NCBI RefSeq assembly: GCF_001188485.1
Contig: NZ_JNGH01000077.1
Location: 13,494 to 46,683, forward strand
Direction of reading: 5' to 3'
Length of the DNA: 33,190 nt
Origin: Trabulsiella odontotermitis
GTDB taxonomy: Bacteria; Pseudomonadota; Gammaproteobacteria; Enterobacterales; Enterobacteriaceae
The notes beneath the pieces were generated by a model, which did not search any database, was not told where the DNA came from, and was given only the letters and a program-made list of their open reading frames with translations. Positions 23,845-32,392 of the stretch are shown piece by piece. The translations under genes were made by a program, and so were the position numbers. Positions within the stretch are counted from its first letter, which is position 1; the number at the start of each line of letters is the position of its first letter.

Positions 23845-25161
23845 ATGTCTGTAACACGTATAAGAGTGAAAGAACGCGACGCTATTATTCAGTCACTTAA
23901 GTCAGGTGTAACGCCAAGGATAGGCATTCAGCATATCCAGGTTGGCCGCGTGAATGAGATCACCGCTCTCCACCAGGATATTGAGAGGATTGCTGACGGT
24001 GGTGCAAGCTTCAGACTTATCATCGGTGAATATGGTTCTGGTAAAACGTTCTTTCTGAGTGTTGTGCGCTCTATTGCGCTAGAGAAGAAGCTGGTGTCAG
24101 TCAGTGCAGACCTTTCTCCTGACAGACGCATTCACTCATCGGGAGGTCAGGCTCGTAATCTCTACTCAGAGCTTATGAAAAACATGTCCACCAGAAACAA
24201 GCCTGATGGTAATGCGTTACTTAGCGTTGTTGAAAGGTTCGTTACGGAGGCAAGAAAGGAAGCTGACACGGACGGCTCCGAGGTTTCATCAGTTATTCAT
24301 AAGCGCCTGGCTGCCCTGTCAGATATGGTGGGCGGATATGACTTTGCGAAGGTCATTGATGCATTCTGGCGGGGGCACGAACAGGATAATGAAACGCTAA
24401 AATCCAATGCTATTCGCTGGTTGCGGGGAGAGTACACCACCAAAACTGATGCCCGTAACGATCTAGACGTTCGGACTATTATCTCAGACGCTTCATTCTA
24501 TGATTCTTTAAAGTTGATGAGCCTTTTTGTCCGCCAGGCAGGCTATGCCGGTCTTTTGGTCAGCCTCGACGAAATGGTGAACCTCTTTAAGCTGAATAAT
24601 ACGCAAGCAAGAACAGCGAACTACGAACAGATTTTGCGGATTCTGAATGACTGCCTGCAAGGCTCAGCCGAGAACATTGGTTTTATCCTCGGGGGGACGC
24701 CAGAGTTTCTTTTCGATCCGCGTAAAGGTCTTTACAGCTATGAGGCTCTCCAGTCGCGTCTGGCGGAAAACCGGTTCGCGCAAAAAGCAGGAGTGATTGA
24801 CTACTCATCCCCCACTATGCATCTTGCCAGCCTGACCCCTGAGGAACTGTATATTTTGCTGAGAAATCTTCGCCATGTTTATGCAGGCGGAGATCCAGAG
24901 AATTATCTGATACCAGATGAGGCTCTGACTGGATTTCTGCATCACTGTAGTAAAACCATTGGAGACGCTTACTTCCGTACCCCCCGTAATACCATAAAAG
25001 GTTTCCTGGACATGCTGGCCGTGCTGGAACAAAACAGAACGATGAACTGGCAAACTCTAATCGAGGGTGTGGCGATTGAAGAGGACAGGCCCAGCGATAT
25101 GGATGACGCCACTACGGAGGAAAGCGATGACTACGACGGACTGGCGAACTTCAAACTATGA
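23845..25161 (+). CDS. sngB: Shango defence protein SngB (AAA/STAND-like ATPase, BrxC/BrxD-related)
   Basis: A 438-residue ATPase. Walker A GEYGSGKT lies at residues 61-68 and Walker B GLLVSLDEM at about 236-244, with a sensor-like region IGFILGGTPEFL near 280. The layout, a P-loop close to the N-terminus preceded by VGRVNEITALHQDIERI, resembles the BREX BrxD/DUF2791 ATPases. The start codon is 3 bp after sngA, and its end overlaps the helicase start by 4 bp (ATGA), so the three are one transcript with coupled translation. As the second Shango component it probably couples ATP hydrolysis to sensing or loading of the helicase; the exact mechanism is not known to me. Confidence 0.85.
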   Translation: MSVTRIRVKERDAIIQSLKSGVTPRIGIQHIQVGRVNEITALHQDIERIADGGASFRLIIGEYGSGKTFFLSVVRSIALEKKLVSVSADLSPDRRIHSSGGQARNLYSELMKNMSTRNKPDGNALLSVVERFVTEARKEADTDGSEVSSVIHKRLAALSDMVGGYDFAKVIDAFWRGHEQDNETLKSNAIRWLRGEYTTKTDARNDLDVRTIISDASFYDSLKLMSLFVRQAGYAGLLVSLDEMVNLFKLNNTQARTANYEQILRILNDCLQGSAENIGFILGGTPEFLFDPRKGLYSYEALQSRLAENRFAQKAGVIDYSSPTMHLASLTPEELYILLRNLRHVYAGGDPENYLIPDEALTGFLHHCSKTIGDAYFRTPRNTIKGFLDMLAVLEQNRTMNWQTLIEGVAIEEDRPSDMDDATTEESDDYDGLANFKL

Positions 25162-27356
25162 GCAGTGCCTACGATAGCCTCGATCCCCGCGTCCGTAAGT
25201 GGGTTTACAAGCAGGGCTGGTCTACATTAAGGCCCTTGCAGGAGAGTTCTATCCCGGCAATTTTAGCCCGTGATCGAGACGTGCTAATCAGTGCAGGTAC
25301 AGCAGCGGGTAAAACAGAGGCTTTCTTTCTTCCTGCCTGTTCGGCAGTTGCAGATCTCAAGAATGGATTTGGCATCGTCTATATCAGTCCGTTGAAGGCA
25401 TTGATTAACGATCAGTACCGTCGTCTTGAGAGCCTTGGAGATGCATTGGAAATGCCAGTGACTCCCTGGCACGGGGATGTACCACAAAGCAAAAAGAAGA
25501 AGGCTCGGACTAACCCTGCGGGCATTTTACTGATTACACCTGAGTCACTTGAGTCTTTGCTCATAAATTCAATGGGCTGGCTCAAACAGGCGTTTTCTTC
25601 AATCGCATACATCGTTATTGATGAGTTTCATGCTTTTATTGGCTCAGAGCGTGGTGTACAGCTGCTTTCTCTGCTCAATAGAATTGACCATGTGCTAGGT
25701 CGCCAGGTAAATCCAATTCCCCGCGTTGCATTGAGTGCCACGCTGGGGGAACTGGAGAAAGTGCCCGAAATGTTGCGCCCGGACAAACGACTCCCCTGCG
25801 TAACTGTTACAGATAGTAATAGCACGGCCACTCTTCAGGTACAGGTCAAAGGATACCTGGAGCGAGTGATCCAAAATGAGGAAGAACTTCAGAGTTCTGC
25901 TGAACATGACGTTTGCGCTGACATTTTTAGACTTTGCCGTGGCGATTCTCATTTGGTCTTTGCAAACAGCCGAAAGCGCACTGAAAGCATTGCGGCAACG
26001 CTGAGCGACATGTGTGAGGAACATATTGTTCCCAATGAATTCTTTCCCCACCATGGTTCCCTTGCCAAGGAATTGCGGGAGGCGCTTGAAACTCGTCTTC
26101 AGAAAGGAAATTTGCCCACAACAGCTGTTTGTACAATGACGCTTGAGTTGGGAATTGATATCGGTAAGGTTAAGTCGGTTATCCAAGTTACGCCTCCGCA
26201 TTCTGTTTCCAGTCTGCGTCAGCGTATGGGACGTTCTGGGCGACGCGACTCCCCATCAGTTCTAAGAATGCTAATTACAGAAAATGAGCTTACTGTGACT
26301 AGCAGTATCGTTGACCACCTACGGCTGCAGTTGGTCCAGTCGATGGCAATGATTAGATTGATGATCTCTAAACAATGGTTTGAGCCTGCCGATTCCCAGC
26401 AGATGCATTACTCCACGCTGCTACACCAGATTCTTGCAATTACCGCGCAATGGGGCGGAGTTCGTGCCGATCAACTCTGGTCACAGCTATGTCAAACAGG
26501 CCCGTTCCGTAATGTGAATATAGGCGATTTCAAAAGCATGCTTAAACATATGGGGGCATGTGGCCTGCTCACTCAACTCGCTAGTGGAGAAATGGTTGTT
26601 GGGGCAGAGGGGGAGAAACTGACTAACCATTACACGTTTTATGCCGTGTTCAACACACCAGAAGAGTTCCGCATTGTCACCGGAAACAGAACCCTTGGAA
26701 CAGTGCCTGTGGACTCCCCACTGCTACCAGATCAGCACATCATCTTCGGTGGGCGGCGCTGGAAAGTGACAGAGATCGAGACAGAGAAAAAAGTTATCTA
26801 TGTAGAGGCGACCAAAGGCGGTCAGCCACCACAATTTAGTGGGGGGGGGATGTCTGTTCATGATGCTGTTCGTCAGGAAATGCTAGCTATCTATAGGGAA
26901 GGTGATTACCGCATAGCAATAGGAAGCAAGAGAGTAGATTATGCCGATTCTGCCGCCAGAAGCCTATTTGCGGAAGGCAGTCGTAACTTCCAGAGTTATA
27001 ACCTGCAAAATGAGTATTTTCTTACGAGCGGCCAATACTGTTACATCCTTCCCTGGATGGGAGATAAGGTTGTCAATACGATTACAGCCTTGCTCATACG
27101 TTGTGGCTTTAAAGCTAATTCATTGGCTGGAGTTATAGAAATTGACGGCTCAAGTATCACTTCTGTTCAACAGGCTCTTAAAGGCCTGCTGCTATCAGGC
27201 TTGCCCTCAGCGTTTGATCTTGCTGTAAATGTTCCAGAAAAGTACTTAGATAAATATGATGAATATTTACCAGAGTTTCTGCTTGCGAAAGGATTTGGGG
27301 AAAAAGCGTATGACATTGAAGGCGCGTGTACCTGGCTGAAAGAACATCTTCAGTAA
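25158..27356 (+). CDS. sngC: Shango defence protein SngC (DEAD/DEAH-type SF2 helicase)
   Basis: A 732-residue superfamily 2 helicase. The motifs are in order: Q-like WSTLRPLQES (21-30), Walker A SAGTAAGKTEAF (45-56), YISPLKALINDQYRRL (Ia), ITPESLE (Ib), DEFH box VIDEFHAF (153-160), ALSATLGE (III), VFANSRKRTESIA (IV), TMTLELGIDIGKV (V) and QRMGRSGRRDSP (VI). The set is closest to Lhr/BrxHI-like helicases, with a long C-terminal region of unknown type. It overlaps sngB by 4 bp and closes the operon. In Shango the helicase is needed for defence and probably acts on phage nucleic acid. Confidence 0.88.
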   Translation: MSSAYDSLDPRVRKWVYKQGWSTLRPLQESSIPAILARDRDVLISAGTAAGKTEAFFLPACSAVADLKNGFGIVYISPLKALINDQYRRLESLGDALEMPVTPWHGDVPQSKKKKARTNPAGILLITPESLESLLINSMGWLKQAFSSIAYIVIDEFHAFIGSERGVQLLSLLNRIDHVLGRQVNPIPRVALSATLGELEKVPEMLRPDKRLPCVTVTDSNSTATLQVQVKGYLERVIQNEEELQSSAEHDVCADIFRLCRGDSHLVFANSRKRTESIAATLSDMCEEHIVPNEFFPHHGSLAKELREALETRLQKGNLPTTAVCTMTLELGIDIGKVKSVIQVTPPHSVSSLRQRMGRSGRRDSPSVLRMLITENELTVTSSIVDHLRLQLVQSMAMIRLMISKQWFEPADSQQMHYSTLLHQILAITAQWGGVRADQLWSQLCQTGPFRNVNIGDFKSMLKHMGACGLLTQLASGEMVVGAEGEKLTNHYTFYAVFNTPEEFRIVTGNRTLGTVPVDSPLLPDQHIIFGGRRWKVTEIETEKKVIYVEATKGGQPPQFSGGGMSVHDAVRQEMLAIYREGDYRIAIGSKRVDYADSAARSLFAEGSRNFQSYNLQNEYFLTSGQYCYILPWMGDKVVNTITALLIRCGFKANSLAGVIEIDGSSITSVQQALKGLLLSGLPSAFDLAVNVPEKYLDKYDEYLPEFLLAKGFGEKAYDIEGACTWLKEHLQ

Positions 27357-27418
27357 ACTGGTTACGTAATAAGGGAGAGATGTACCCCTAAGATTGAGGA
27401 CGATTGATAATATCAATT

Positions 27419-27485
27419 TTTGCTCTTGGCTCGGATCTGCCAGAAATCGAGATCATAAGGTCTGCTTTGAGCGAAAAGCGGAAGT
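27419..27485 (+). repeat. Diverged full copy of the module-separating repeat
   Basis: This begins TTGCTCTTGGCTCGGATCTG and ends TTTGAGCGAAAAGCGGAAGT; it aligns along its whole length with the copy at 32446-32513. It lies in the gap (27357-27612) between sngC and abiV, where I see no gene. Confidence 0.6.
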
Positions 27486-27612
27486 TCGCAGTTGATCTCG
27501 TTGCCAAACAGTCACATTACTAGCATTGCGGCGTGTTAATCAACGGGTAGCAGATCAACCATCTCAGGTCTCTCGCAGCGCCAACAGCAATATCCCCTTA
27601 AGAAATATTGAT

Positions 27613-28278
27613 TCAGATGCTTAAGAATGCTGAGACGGCTGTTTTATTTGAAAGTAGTCCTTTTGCGGACATGGCATCGAAGTAACTTTTTAATGCCTCA
27701 CGCTTAAGAGCATCATTAGTGTTCCACACAGGTCCCAAGTACTTCACCCAGAGTTCAACCTCCTCGACTGTGTGTAATTTTGACGACACTAAGGGTTTAA
27801 CGGCTTCTATGATGCTTATAGCTGTATCTCTATTGATTACATTGTCTGGTATCGACCAATGTGCCTTACCAAGACAATCCGTATAAAATGATATTTGCTT
27901 CAATTGATCCAATATAAAGGGATGTTCTGATTCATCGCTGAAAATTGGTGCAAAATCGTTAAGATTCCTAGCGCCTTTTTTAACTGCATCAAGAAACACC
28001 CACATCATATTTTTTTCAGTATGTGAGCGATACCTGTGCCAAATCTGTTTGATATCTTTGCCATCTTTCAACAGCGACATCTCTCGAAGTATTGACACCT
28101 TTCCTGCTTCTTCTATAGCTAAGATTGCCAGAGAGGTAGCAGAGGGATAGCGTTCTAAATCAAACAAAGCAGAGGCATCGTTCAGAAGCCTTCGTGCGTT
28201 AGATGATGCAGCATTCATGCCTTCTACAATTTTCTCTACGGCAAGTGTATTTTTCCATTGCTCTAGTTTTTTTGCCAT
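27613..28278 (-). CDS. abiV: AbiV-family abortive infection protein
   Basis: A 221-residue helical protein. The N-terminal half carries the AbiV signature: VEGMNAASSNARRLLNDASA, LFDLERYPSATSLAILAIEE, then AGKVSILRE, and downstream IWHRYRSHTEKNMMW, whose charged helix resembles a HEPN-type active-site helix (R...H). AbiV was described in Lactococcus as an early block to phage development. ATG 28278 (MAKKLEQW) is taken as start, though ATG 28305 is possible; neither has a strong ribosome site. It stands alone, leftward, with repeat copies on both sides, so it is an independent defence unit. Confidence 0.82.
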   Translation of the reverse strand: MAKKLEQWKNTLAVEKIVEGMNAASSNARRLLNDASALFDLERYPSATSLAILAIEEAGKVSILREMSLLKDGKDIKQIWHRYRSHTEKNMMWVFLDAVKKGARNLNDFAPIFSDESEHPFILDQLKQISFYTDCLGKAHWSIPDNVINRDTAISIIEAVKPLVSSKLHTVEEVELWVKYLGPVWNTNDALKREALKSYFDAMSAKGLLSNKTAVSAFLSI

Positions 28279-28414
28279 AACGTTTGCTCGAGTTAAAAAT
28301 TTCATCAATCTTAGGACACATCATTCCTGTTGAAAAGCTAGATGCCCTACTGTAAGTGTAAGTATCCCTGCAAAACGAACCATCAATTTTTAGAGGACCT
28401 CTGGCGCTCCAGAT

Positions 28415-28437
28415 TCCGCTCTTGGTACACAGCAGAC
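28415..28437 (+). repeat. Partial copy of the module-separating repeat
   Basis: TTCCGCTCTTGGTACACAGC matches the first third of the full copy at 32446 (GTCCGCTCTTGGCACAGAGC). It lies in the 268-bp gap between abiV and the next gene. Confidence 0.45.
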
Positions 28438-28546
28438 CGTTTGCTTTGCATCGAAATCTTAATCTTTTTTTCAGCAAATGGCCCTTCACTTCACCTTTAA
28501 CGCCAGCACATCAGGTTGAACGGTTCCCGTGATCACGGCTCCGCTA

Positions 28547-29446
28547 TTACGTTTTTTTATTTTTTAAAATTTTTTCAGCCAATTCTGCACCAATTTTACC
28601 TTTCATTTCTTTTAATATTTTAAAAAGAGTAAGCTCATTCTTGTAACGCGACTTCCTTTTAACGTAAAACTCTTGATATTCTTCAGGTGATATTTCTGAT
28701 AGTAGATATCTTTTCATTAATTCAGTTGGTTCAATTAATAAACCTTTGGCTTGTTCTTCATTCAAAGCAGGAAGCATTAAGAAGAATAAAGGTTTTAACC
28801 GCTCTGTTATTGCTATCAACCGTTTCAAATAATGTTGTGGAACACCTCTTATTGCAAAATGCAGTGACTGCTCAGATTCATTTAGAAAGTCAATTGCTTC
28901 ACGCTTTGAAAAGAATAAGGGTATTACATCTCTTCCGTTATGTTTTTGTGCAAACTTGTAGTATGAACCTGAAACATTATCTTCCTCTCTTTCCATCAAA
29001 ATCCAAAAAGGCTCGCCGATCCAGTCTTTTGTAGGTAAGGTTGAATTTATCAAGTAATCGGCAACCAATATGTTAAATTTTGGTAAATCATCAGTTGTCA
29101 GTAAAGTAATGCCATGTTTTTCTGCGTATTCTTGTGCACCACTTTGGTAACCAGACTTACTGACTATTACCCCGATAATATTCCCAATATCTGTGATTTT
29201 GTTGCAAAATGGCATAATAGTATCGCGATCAAGCGGGCGATTGTGATATTTACACTCTATCGCTACACGATGTATAAAGCCTGCATTTTCAAATTGGTAA
29301 TATACATCAATTTGATATTCACCTTTTAATCCCTTAAGGATAACGTTACGGCTAACTTCCACTCCATTGTCTCGTGGGTTAAGTAAGGTCGAGTAGACAT
29401 ATTGGGTATAACTTTCTAAATCATTCCAGGTTTTAAGCATTGTCAT
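28547..29446 (-). CDS. PD-(D/E)xK restriction endonuclease-like protein
   Basis: A 299-residue protein. An N-terminal nuclease domain shows the Mrr-like order: LLNPRDNGVEVSRNVILKG, a catalytic Asp in GEYQIDVYY (D47), then HRVAIECKYHNRPL with E64 and K66, and the helix/strand pair IIGVIVSKSGYQSGAQEYAE typical of type IV-like nucleases. The C-terminal 160 residues match no family I know and end in a Lys-rich tail. The ATG at 29446 follows AAGGGAAAA. No methylase is adjacent, so it is a stand-alone nuclease, perhaps modification-dependent. Base composition is low in GC compared with the CP4-like block. Confidence 0.78.
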   Translation of the reverse strand: MTMLKTWNDLESYTQYVYSTLLNPRDNGVEVSRNVILKGLKGEYQIDVYYQFENAGFIHRVAIECKYHNRPLDRDTIMPFCNKITDIGNIIGVIVSKSGYQSGAQEYAEKHGITLLTTDDLPKFNILVADYLINSTLPTKDWIGEPFWILMEREEDNVSGSYYKFAQKHNGRDVIPLFFSKREAIDFLNESEQSLHFAIRGVPQHYLKRLIAITERLKPLFFLMLPALNEEQAKGLLIEPTELMKRYLLSEISPEEYQEFYVKRKSRYKNELTLFKILKEMKGKIGAELAEKILKNKKT

Positions 29447-29665
29447 TTTTCCCTTATAAATCATTTGAATAGAGTGCCTGATGTACTCGCTGTTCTAATT
29501 ATCAAAACCATACTACCATTCTTTCATCTGGGGATTTTAAGCAATTTGGAGATATATCCTACATAGACGAAAATAGCTTTTGCTTCCCATTGGTTCAACC
29601 CTCATTTACCACATTTGTTGCACCTATACTGACTTCAGCCATCTCAAGCTCTTTTCTTTAACATA

Positions 29666-29731
29666 GTCCGCTTCTGGCACAGAGCGGACGATATAACTGA
29701 GCTGAAGGTCCGCTGAGAGCGAGGAGCAGAA
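29666..29731 (+). repeat. Full copy of the module-separating repeat
   Basis: About 66 bp starting GTCCGCTTCTGGCACAGAGC and ending GAGAGCGAGGAGCAGAAGT. It has an internal inverted repeat (GTCCGCT ... AGCGGAC) and is about 90% identical by eye to the copy at 32446-32513. It lies in a 319-bp gap (29447-29765) with no gene. Confidence 0.75.
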
Positions 29732-29765
29732 GTTATATTAAAAATTAATTAGCACGTTGATTTAA

Positions 29766-31064
29766 TCACCATGAAGGATAATTAGGTTTCTTTCCTCTTA
29801 AAAGAGATACTTTGTCAATTATCTCAACAGAAGCAGTTCTATAACCCTCCTGCTGAAGTAGGTGAACTGCATAATCTCTTAATTCTTGCAAAGTGGAAAA
29901 GCCGTTACTTTCGATGAGTATTATAATTATCTTAATATACTTAAAGATTTGTTCAGAGGATTCGTTCGCGTTGACGTTAAGTTCGTAAAAATCTTTACCA
30001 TCATGAACAAGCTTGTTTCTTACGTCAGTATATAACTCGTCATAAACTTCTAGGTTTTTCTTAAATTTGATTAGTGAGTTATTACATGTAAGTGCTGCAA
30101 TGTAGGTCCTTTGCTTCCATCCTTTCCAATCTGGGTCAATATTAGCAAGACCATCAAGTGCAAAGACCAGGTTTAGAAATTGTGATTCCGCGCCAATTGA
30201 ATAAAAAGATTGCCTACATGCCCTAACTACGGAGCTAACTAATTTTGAAAGTTCATTTTCAACGATTCCATCGTAGATAGAAGATAAATATTGCAACCCA
30301 GGGTAATACAAGCTGTCAACCTGAGGGCCTAGCCAATTATTACTCACGGCAAGGGGTCTTGATATTCCACTTATCTTAATTGGTTTAAGATGAGTCATCT
30401 CACGAGGAATGATTTCTACATCATAAAATCCGTCAGAGCGTTGACCTGCAGGATTAGGGGTATATTCCATGCTTGTAAATGAGCTGTGAGAAAATCTGAC
30501 TAAATCAAGCGCATATTCAGCTATAGACAAACACATGTTTATAACATGGCTGTTATGATCAATGCTTGAATTAAGTTTTAATAAATCAATATATGGTAGG
30601 TCACAGTTAAACTGTATATACGAACCATCTTGCTCTGATAATCGCTTATGTGACTCTTCATCAAATTGTCTTCCGCAATAAAAAATATACTTTCCGATCT
30701 CAATGGTTTCCTGAATGAAAATCTTCTCAATCGGCACAATAACTATGCACTCCATATTTTTGTTTTTACCCTCTAATTCAGCTAATTCTAGGTTAGAGCT
30801 TCTTGATTTAGCTAACTCTATTTCTACCCACTCAAAGCATATTGAGAAGTCTTCTAGAATTTCGATACTGCTTTTTTGATAACTATCCTTGGTGTATTTA
30901 AATGTAATGCCATCTCCTTCAGGATAGGCACTGGCCCAATATCCCATATCTCTTAACTTTTTTAGAGATGTTGAGATATCGTCGACTTTATTAATAAAAT
31001 CCTCTTTTCGCCATAAAACATTGCCAGTGCAGTTTTCGTACGGTGGTATTAAACGAGCTTTCAT
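29766..31064 (-). CDS. Stand-alone HEPN-domain (Apea-like) protein, probable RNase
   Basis: A 432-residue protein. The C-terminal 130 residues look like an Apea-type HEPN domain: SQFLNLVFALDGLANIDPDW, a helix, then YDELYTDVRNKLVHDGKDF, where RNKLVH (349-354) is the RNxxxH catalytic motif of HEPN RNases. The N-terminal 290 residues match no known family and may sense infection. The ATG at 31064 follows AAGGAAG. It has no antitoxin or partner next to it and its own likely promoter. HEPN proteins often act as toxins that cut RNA after activation, so an abortive-infection role is inferred. Confidence 0.68.
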   Translation of the reverse strand: MKARLIPPYENCTGNVLWRKEDFINKVDDISTSLKKLRDMGYWASAYPEGDGITFKYTKDSYQKSSIEILEDFSICFEWVEIELAKSRSSNLELAELEGKNKNMECIVIVPIEKIFIQETIEIGKYIFYCGRQFDEESHKRLSEQDGSYIQFNCDLPYIDLLKLNSSIDHNSHVINMCLSIAEYALDLVRFSHSSFTSMEYTPNPAGQRSDGFYDVEIIPREMTHLKPIKISGISRPLAVSNNWLGPQVDSLYYPGLQYLSSIYDGIVENELSKLVSSVVRACRQSFYSIGAESQFLNLVFALDGLANIDPDWKGWKQRTYIAALTCNNSLIKFKKNLEVYDELYTDVRNKLVHDGKDFYELNVNANESSEQIFKYIKIIIILIESNGFSTLQELRDYAVHLLQQEGYRTASVEIIDKVSLLRGKKPNYPSW

Positions 31065-31117
31065 ATAACTTCCTTATTATCCAAGAGGATGTGACTGAAA
31101 TTTTTATCAGACTTATC

Positions 31118-31153
31118 TACAATAATATAAATTGACATGAAAAATCTACTCAA
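31118..31153 (-). promoter_or_regulatory. Possible sigma70 promoter of the large HEPN gene
   Basis: On the minus strand TTGAGT (31153-31148) and TATATT (31129-31124) are 18 bp apart, about 60-90 bp before ATG 31064, in AT-rich DNA. The -35 is only moderate. Confidence 0.4.
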
Positions 31154-31205
31154 CAATTAACCGTTATGATTTGCTTGCGACGACTAAAACATGCCGATGG
31201 GTCGC

Positions 31206-31231
31206 ATCCGCTTTTGGCACGAAGCGGACTG
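31206..31231 (+). repeat. Shortened copy of the module-separating repeat
   Basis: ATCCGCTTTTGGCACGAAGC then GGACT matches the first third (hairpin part) of the full copies. It lies in a 417-bp gap (31065-31481) where the only other thing seen is a 23-codon ORF with a good AGGAG site (31396-31467, plus strand), probably not a gene. Confidence 0.55.
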
Positions 31232-31481
31232 CACTGAAGCACTACTATGAGTGATGGGTGGACAATGCAACTAACAATGCAGTGAATTTTTGAATGATAT
31301 CGAAAGTCCACAGGAAAGCTGGAATTGAAGTTGCTCGAGGTATTAATTGCCGGTCTGAACAACATCATCATATCTAATTTTAGCAGGAGATAAACATGGT
31401 GTTTGTATTTTTTGAAGTAATGGACGCACTTCCAACTAAATGGCCATGTGAATCAAAAAGAGTTTAGACGCACAATCATAT

Positions 31482-32288
31482 TTATTTATATTCATTCGCG
31501 AGCATTGTTATTTTTTCTGCCGATAGATAAGGTAACTTAACTCCGATATATTTCATAATTTGGCGATTGCGTTTGGCACTGCCTACCTGTTTTTTCAATA
31601 GGTTAAATTGGTCATCGTTGTCTAATACTTCACTATATACTTGGTTGCTTAAACCAGAAATAGAGGAAATATAATGCTCATCTATTTTTCTGCAACACTT
31701 TATTAAAAAGGTAATCAGTGTCGTTGCTTCTTTTAGTGTAACTTTGTCCGCATCATAGTCCTCTAATGTTTTCATTACATCAAAATGATAAAAATTATCA
31801 TATAAAAAAGAAATCTTAGTCTCCAAGAATCTCTTGTCAGAAGAGGATAATCCAGCATTTGAAGTGCTGGCATGGACTATTTGATTGCGCCAATGACACA
31901 TAAGCTCAACTAGCAAATACCATTCCTTTTCTATTCCAGGTATAGATTTGCAAAACTCAGAAAATCTTCTCGCTTTTGAGTCATTGGTAGAAAGTTTTTT
32001 TTTGAAATTCAAATCAAAATTGAGTTTCTTCCAAAGCTCATCATCACTAATGTTGCTCATATATTCAAATAGAGCTTCAACTGCAAACACCAAAGAAGAA
32101 CGAACTGCAAATCTACGCGCAGCAATGCAGGATTTTTCTAAATTTTTAGGTTCCCATTTGATATTTAACTCAGGATTTGGAACTGAATTGGCAGGCAGAT
32201 TGGAGAGAGCAACAGCTATAGTATTAAGATTATGTACGCTATATCCAATTTCATTTAAAAAAAATTTAAGGTATTTAGTCTCAGTCAT
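31482..32288 (-). CDS. HEPN-type putative RNase encoded directly behind a tRNA-like RNA
   Basis: A 268-residue, helix-rich protein starting MTETKYLKFFLNEIGYSVHN at ATG 32288. Its central helix ELMCHWRNQIVHASTS carries the HEPN RNase motif RNxxxH (R134, N135, H139). The surrounding helices (AARRFAVRSSLVFAVEALFE before it, KRFLETKISFLYDN after) fit the HEPN four-helix layout. An in-frame start upstream (32330) would run into the tRNA-like gene and is rejected. The only ribosome site, AGG 9 nt before the ATG, lies immediately after the CCA end of the tRNA-like RNA, 12 nt away, so both share one transcript from the promoter at 32428-32401. The function is not known. An RNA-cutting toxin regulated by the RNA is the leading inference. 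Confidence 0.65.
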   Translation of the reverse strand: MTETKYLKFFLNEIGYSVHNLNTIAVALSNLPANSVPNPELNIKWEPKNLEKSCIAARRFAVRSSLVFAVEALFEYMSNISDDELWKKLNFDLNFKKKLSTNDSKARRFSEFCKSIPGIEKEWYLLVELMCHWRNQIVHASTSNAGLSSSDKRFLETKISFLYDNFYHFDVMKTLEDYDADKVTLKEATTLITFLIKCCRKIDEHYISSISGLSNQVYSEVLDNDDQFNLLKKQVGSAKRNRQIMKYIGVKLPYLSAEKITMLANEYK

Positions 32289-32300
32289 CTGCTTAAACCT

Positions 32301-32388
32301 TGGTGGCATTGTCAGGATTTGAACCCGCATTTCTAGATTTCAAAAAATTTTTAGTTTCCAGTGTCTTATCCAATTAGACGATGATGCC
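32301..32388 (-). tRNA. tRNA-like RNA with encoded CCA and an expanded 19-nt anticodon loop
   Basis: Read on the minus strand, this 88-nt RNA has an acceptor GGCATCA/CAATGCC (5 of 7 pairs), U8, a D-arm GTCT-AATTGGATA-AGAC with A14, G18G19 and A21, an anticodon stem CTGGA/TCTAG (one G-U), a T-arm GCGGG-TTCAAAT-CCTGA with the GTTCAAATC consensus, discriminator A73 and an encoded CCA. The anticodon loop is 19 nt (with an A5U6 run) instead of 7, so no anticodon can be assigned and normal decoding is not expected. It has its own strong promoter and lies 12 nt before a HEPN gene. It could be a decayed tRNA, but the near-complete tertiary-contact bases argue for a conserved fold. Confidence 0.6.
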
Positions 32389-32392
32389 AGTA

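Noticed and set aside
32301-32388. Ordinary tRNA with a small intron or a defined anticodon
   Set aside because: Bacterial tRNA introns are large group I/II types, and removing 12 nt in different places gives different anticodons (for instance CTA or TTG), so no decoding identity can be supported.
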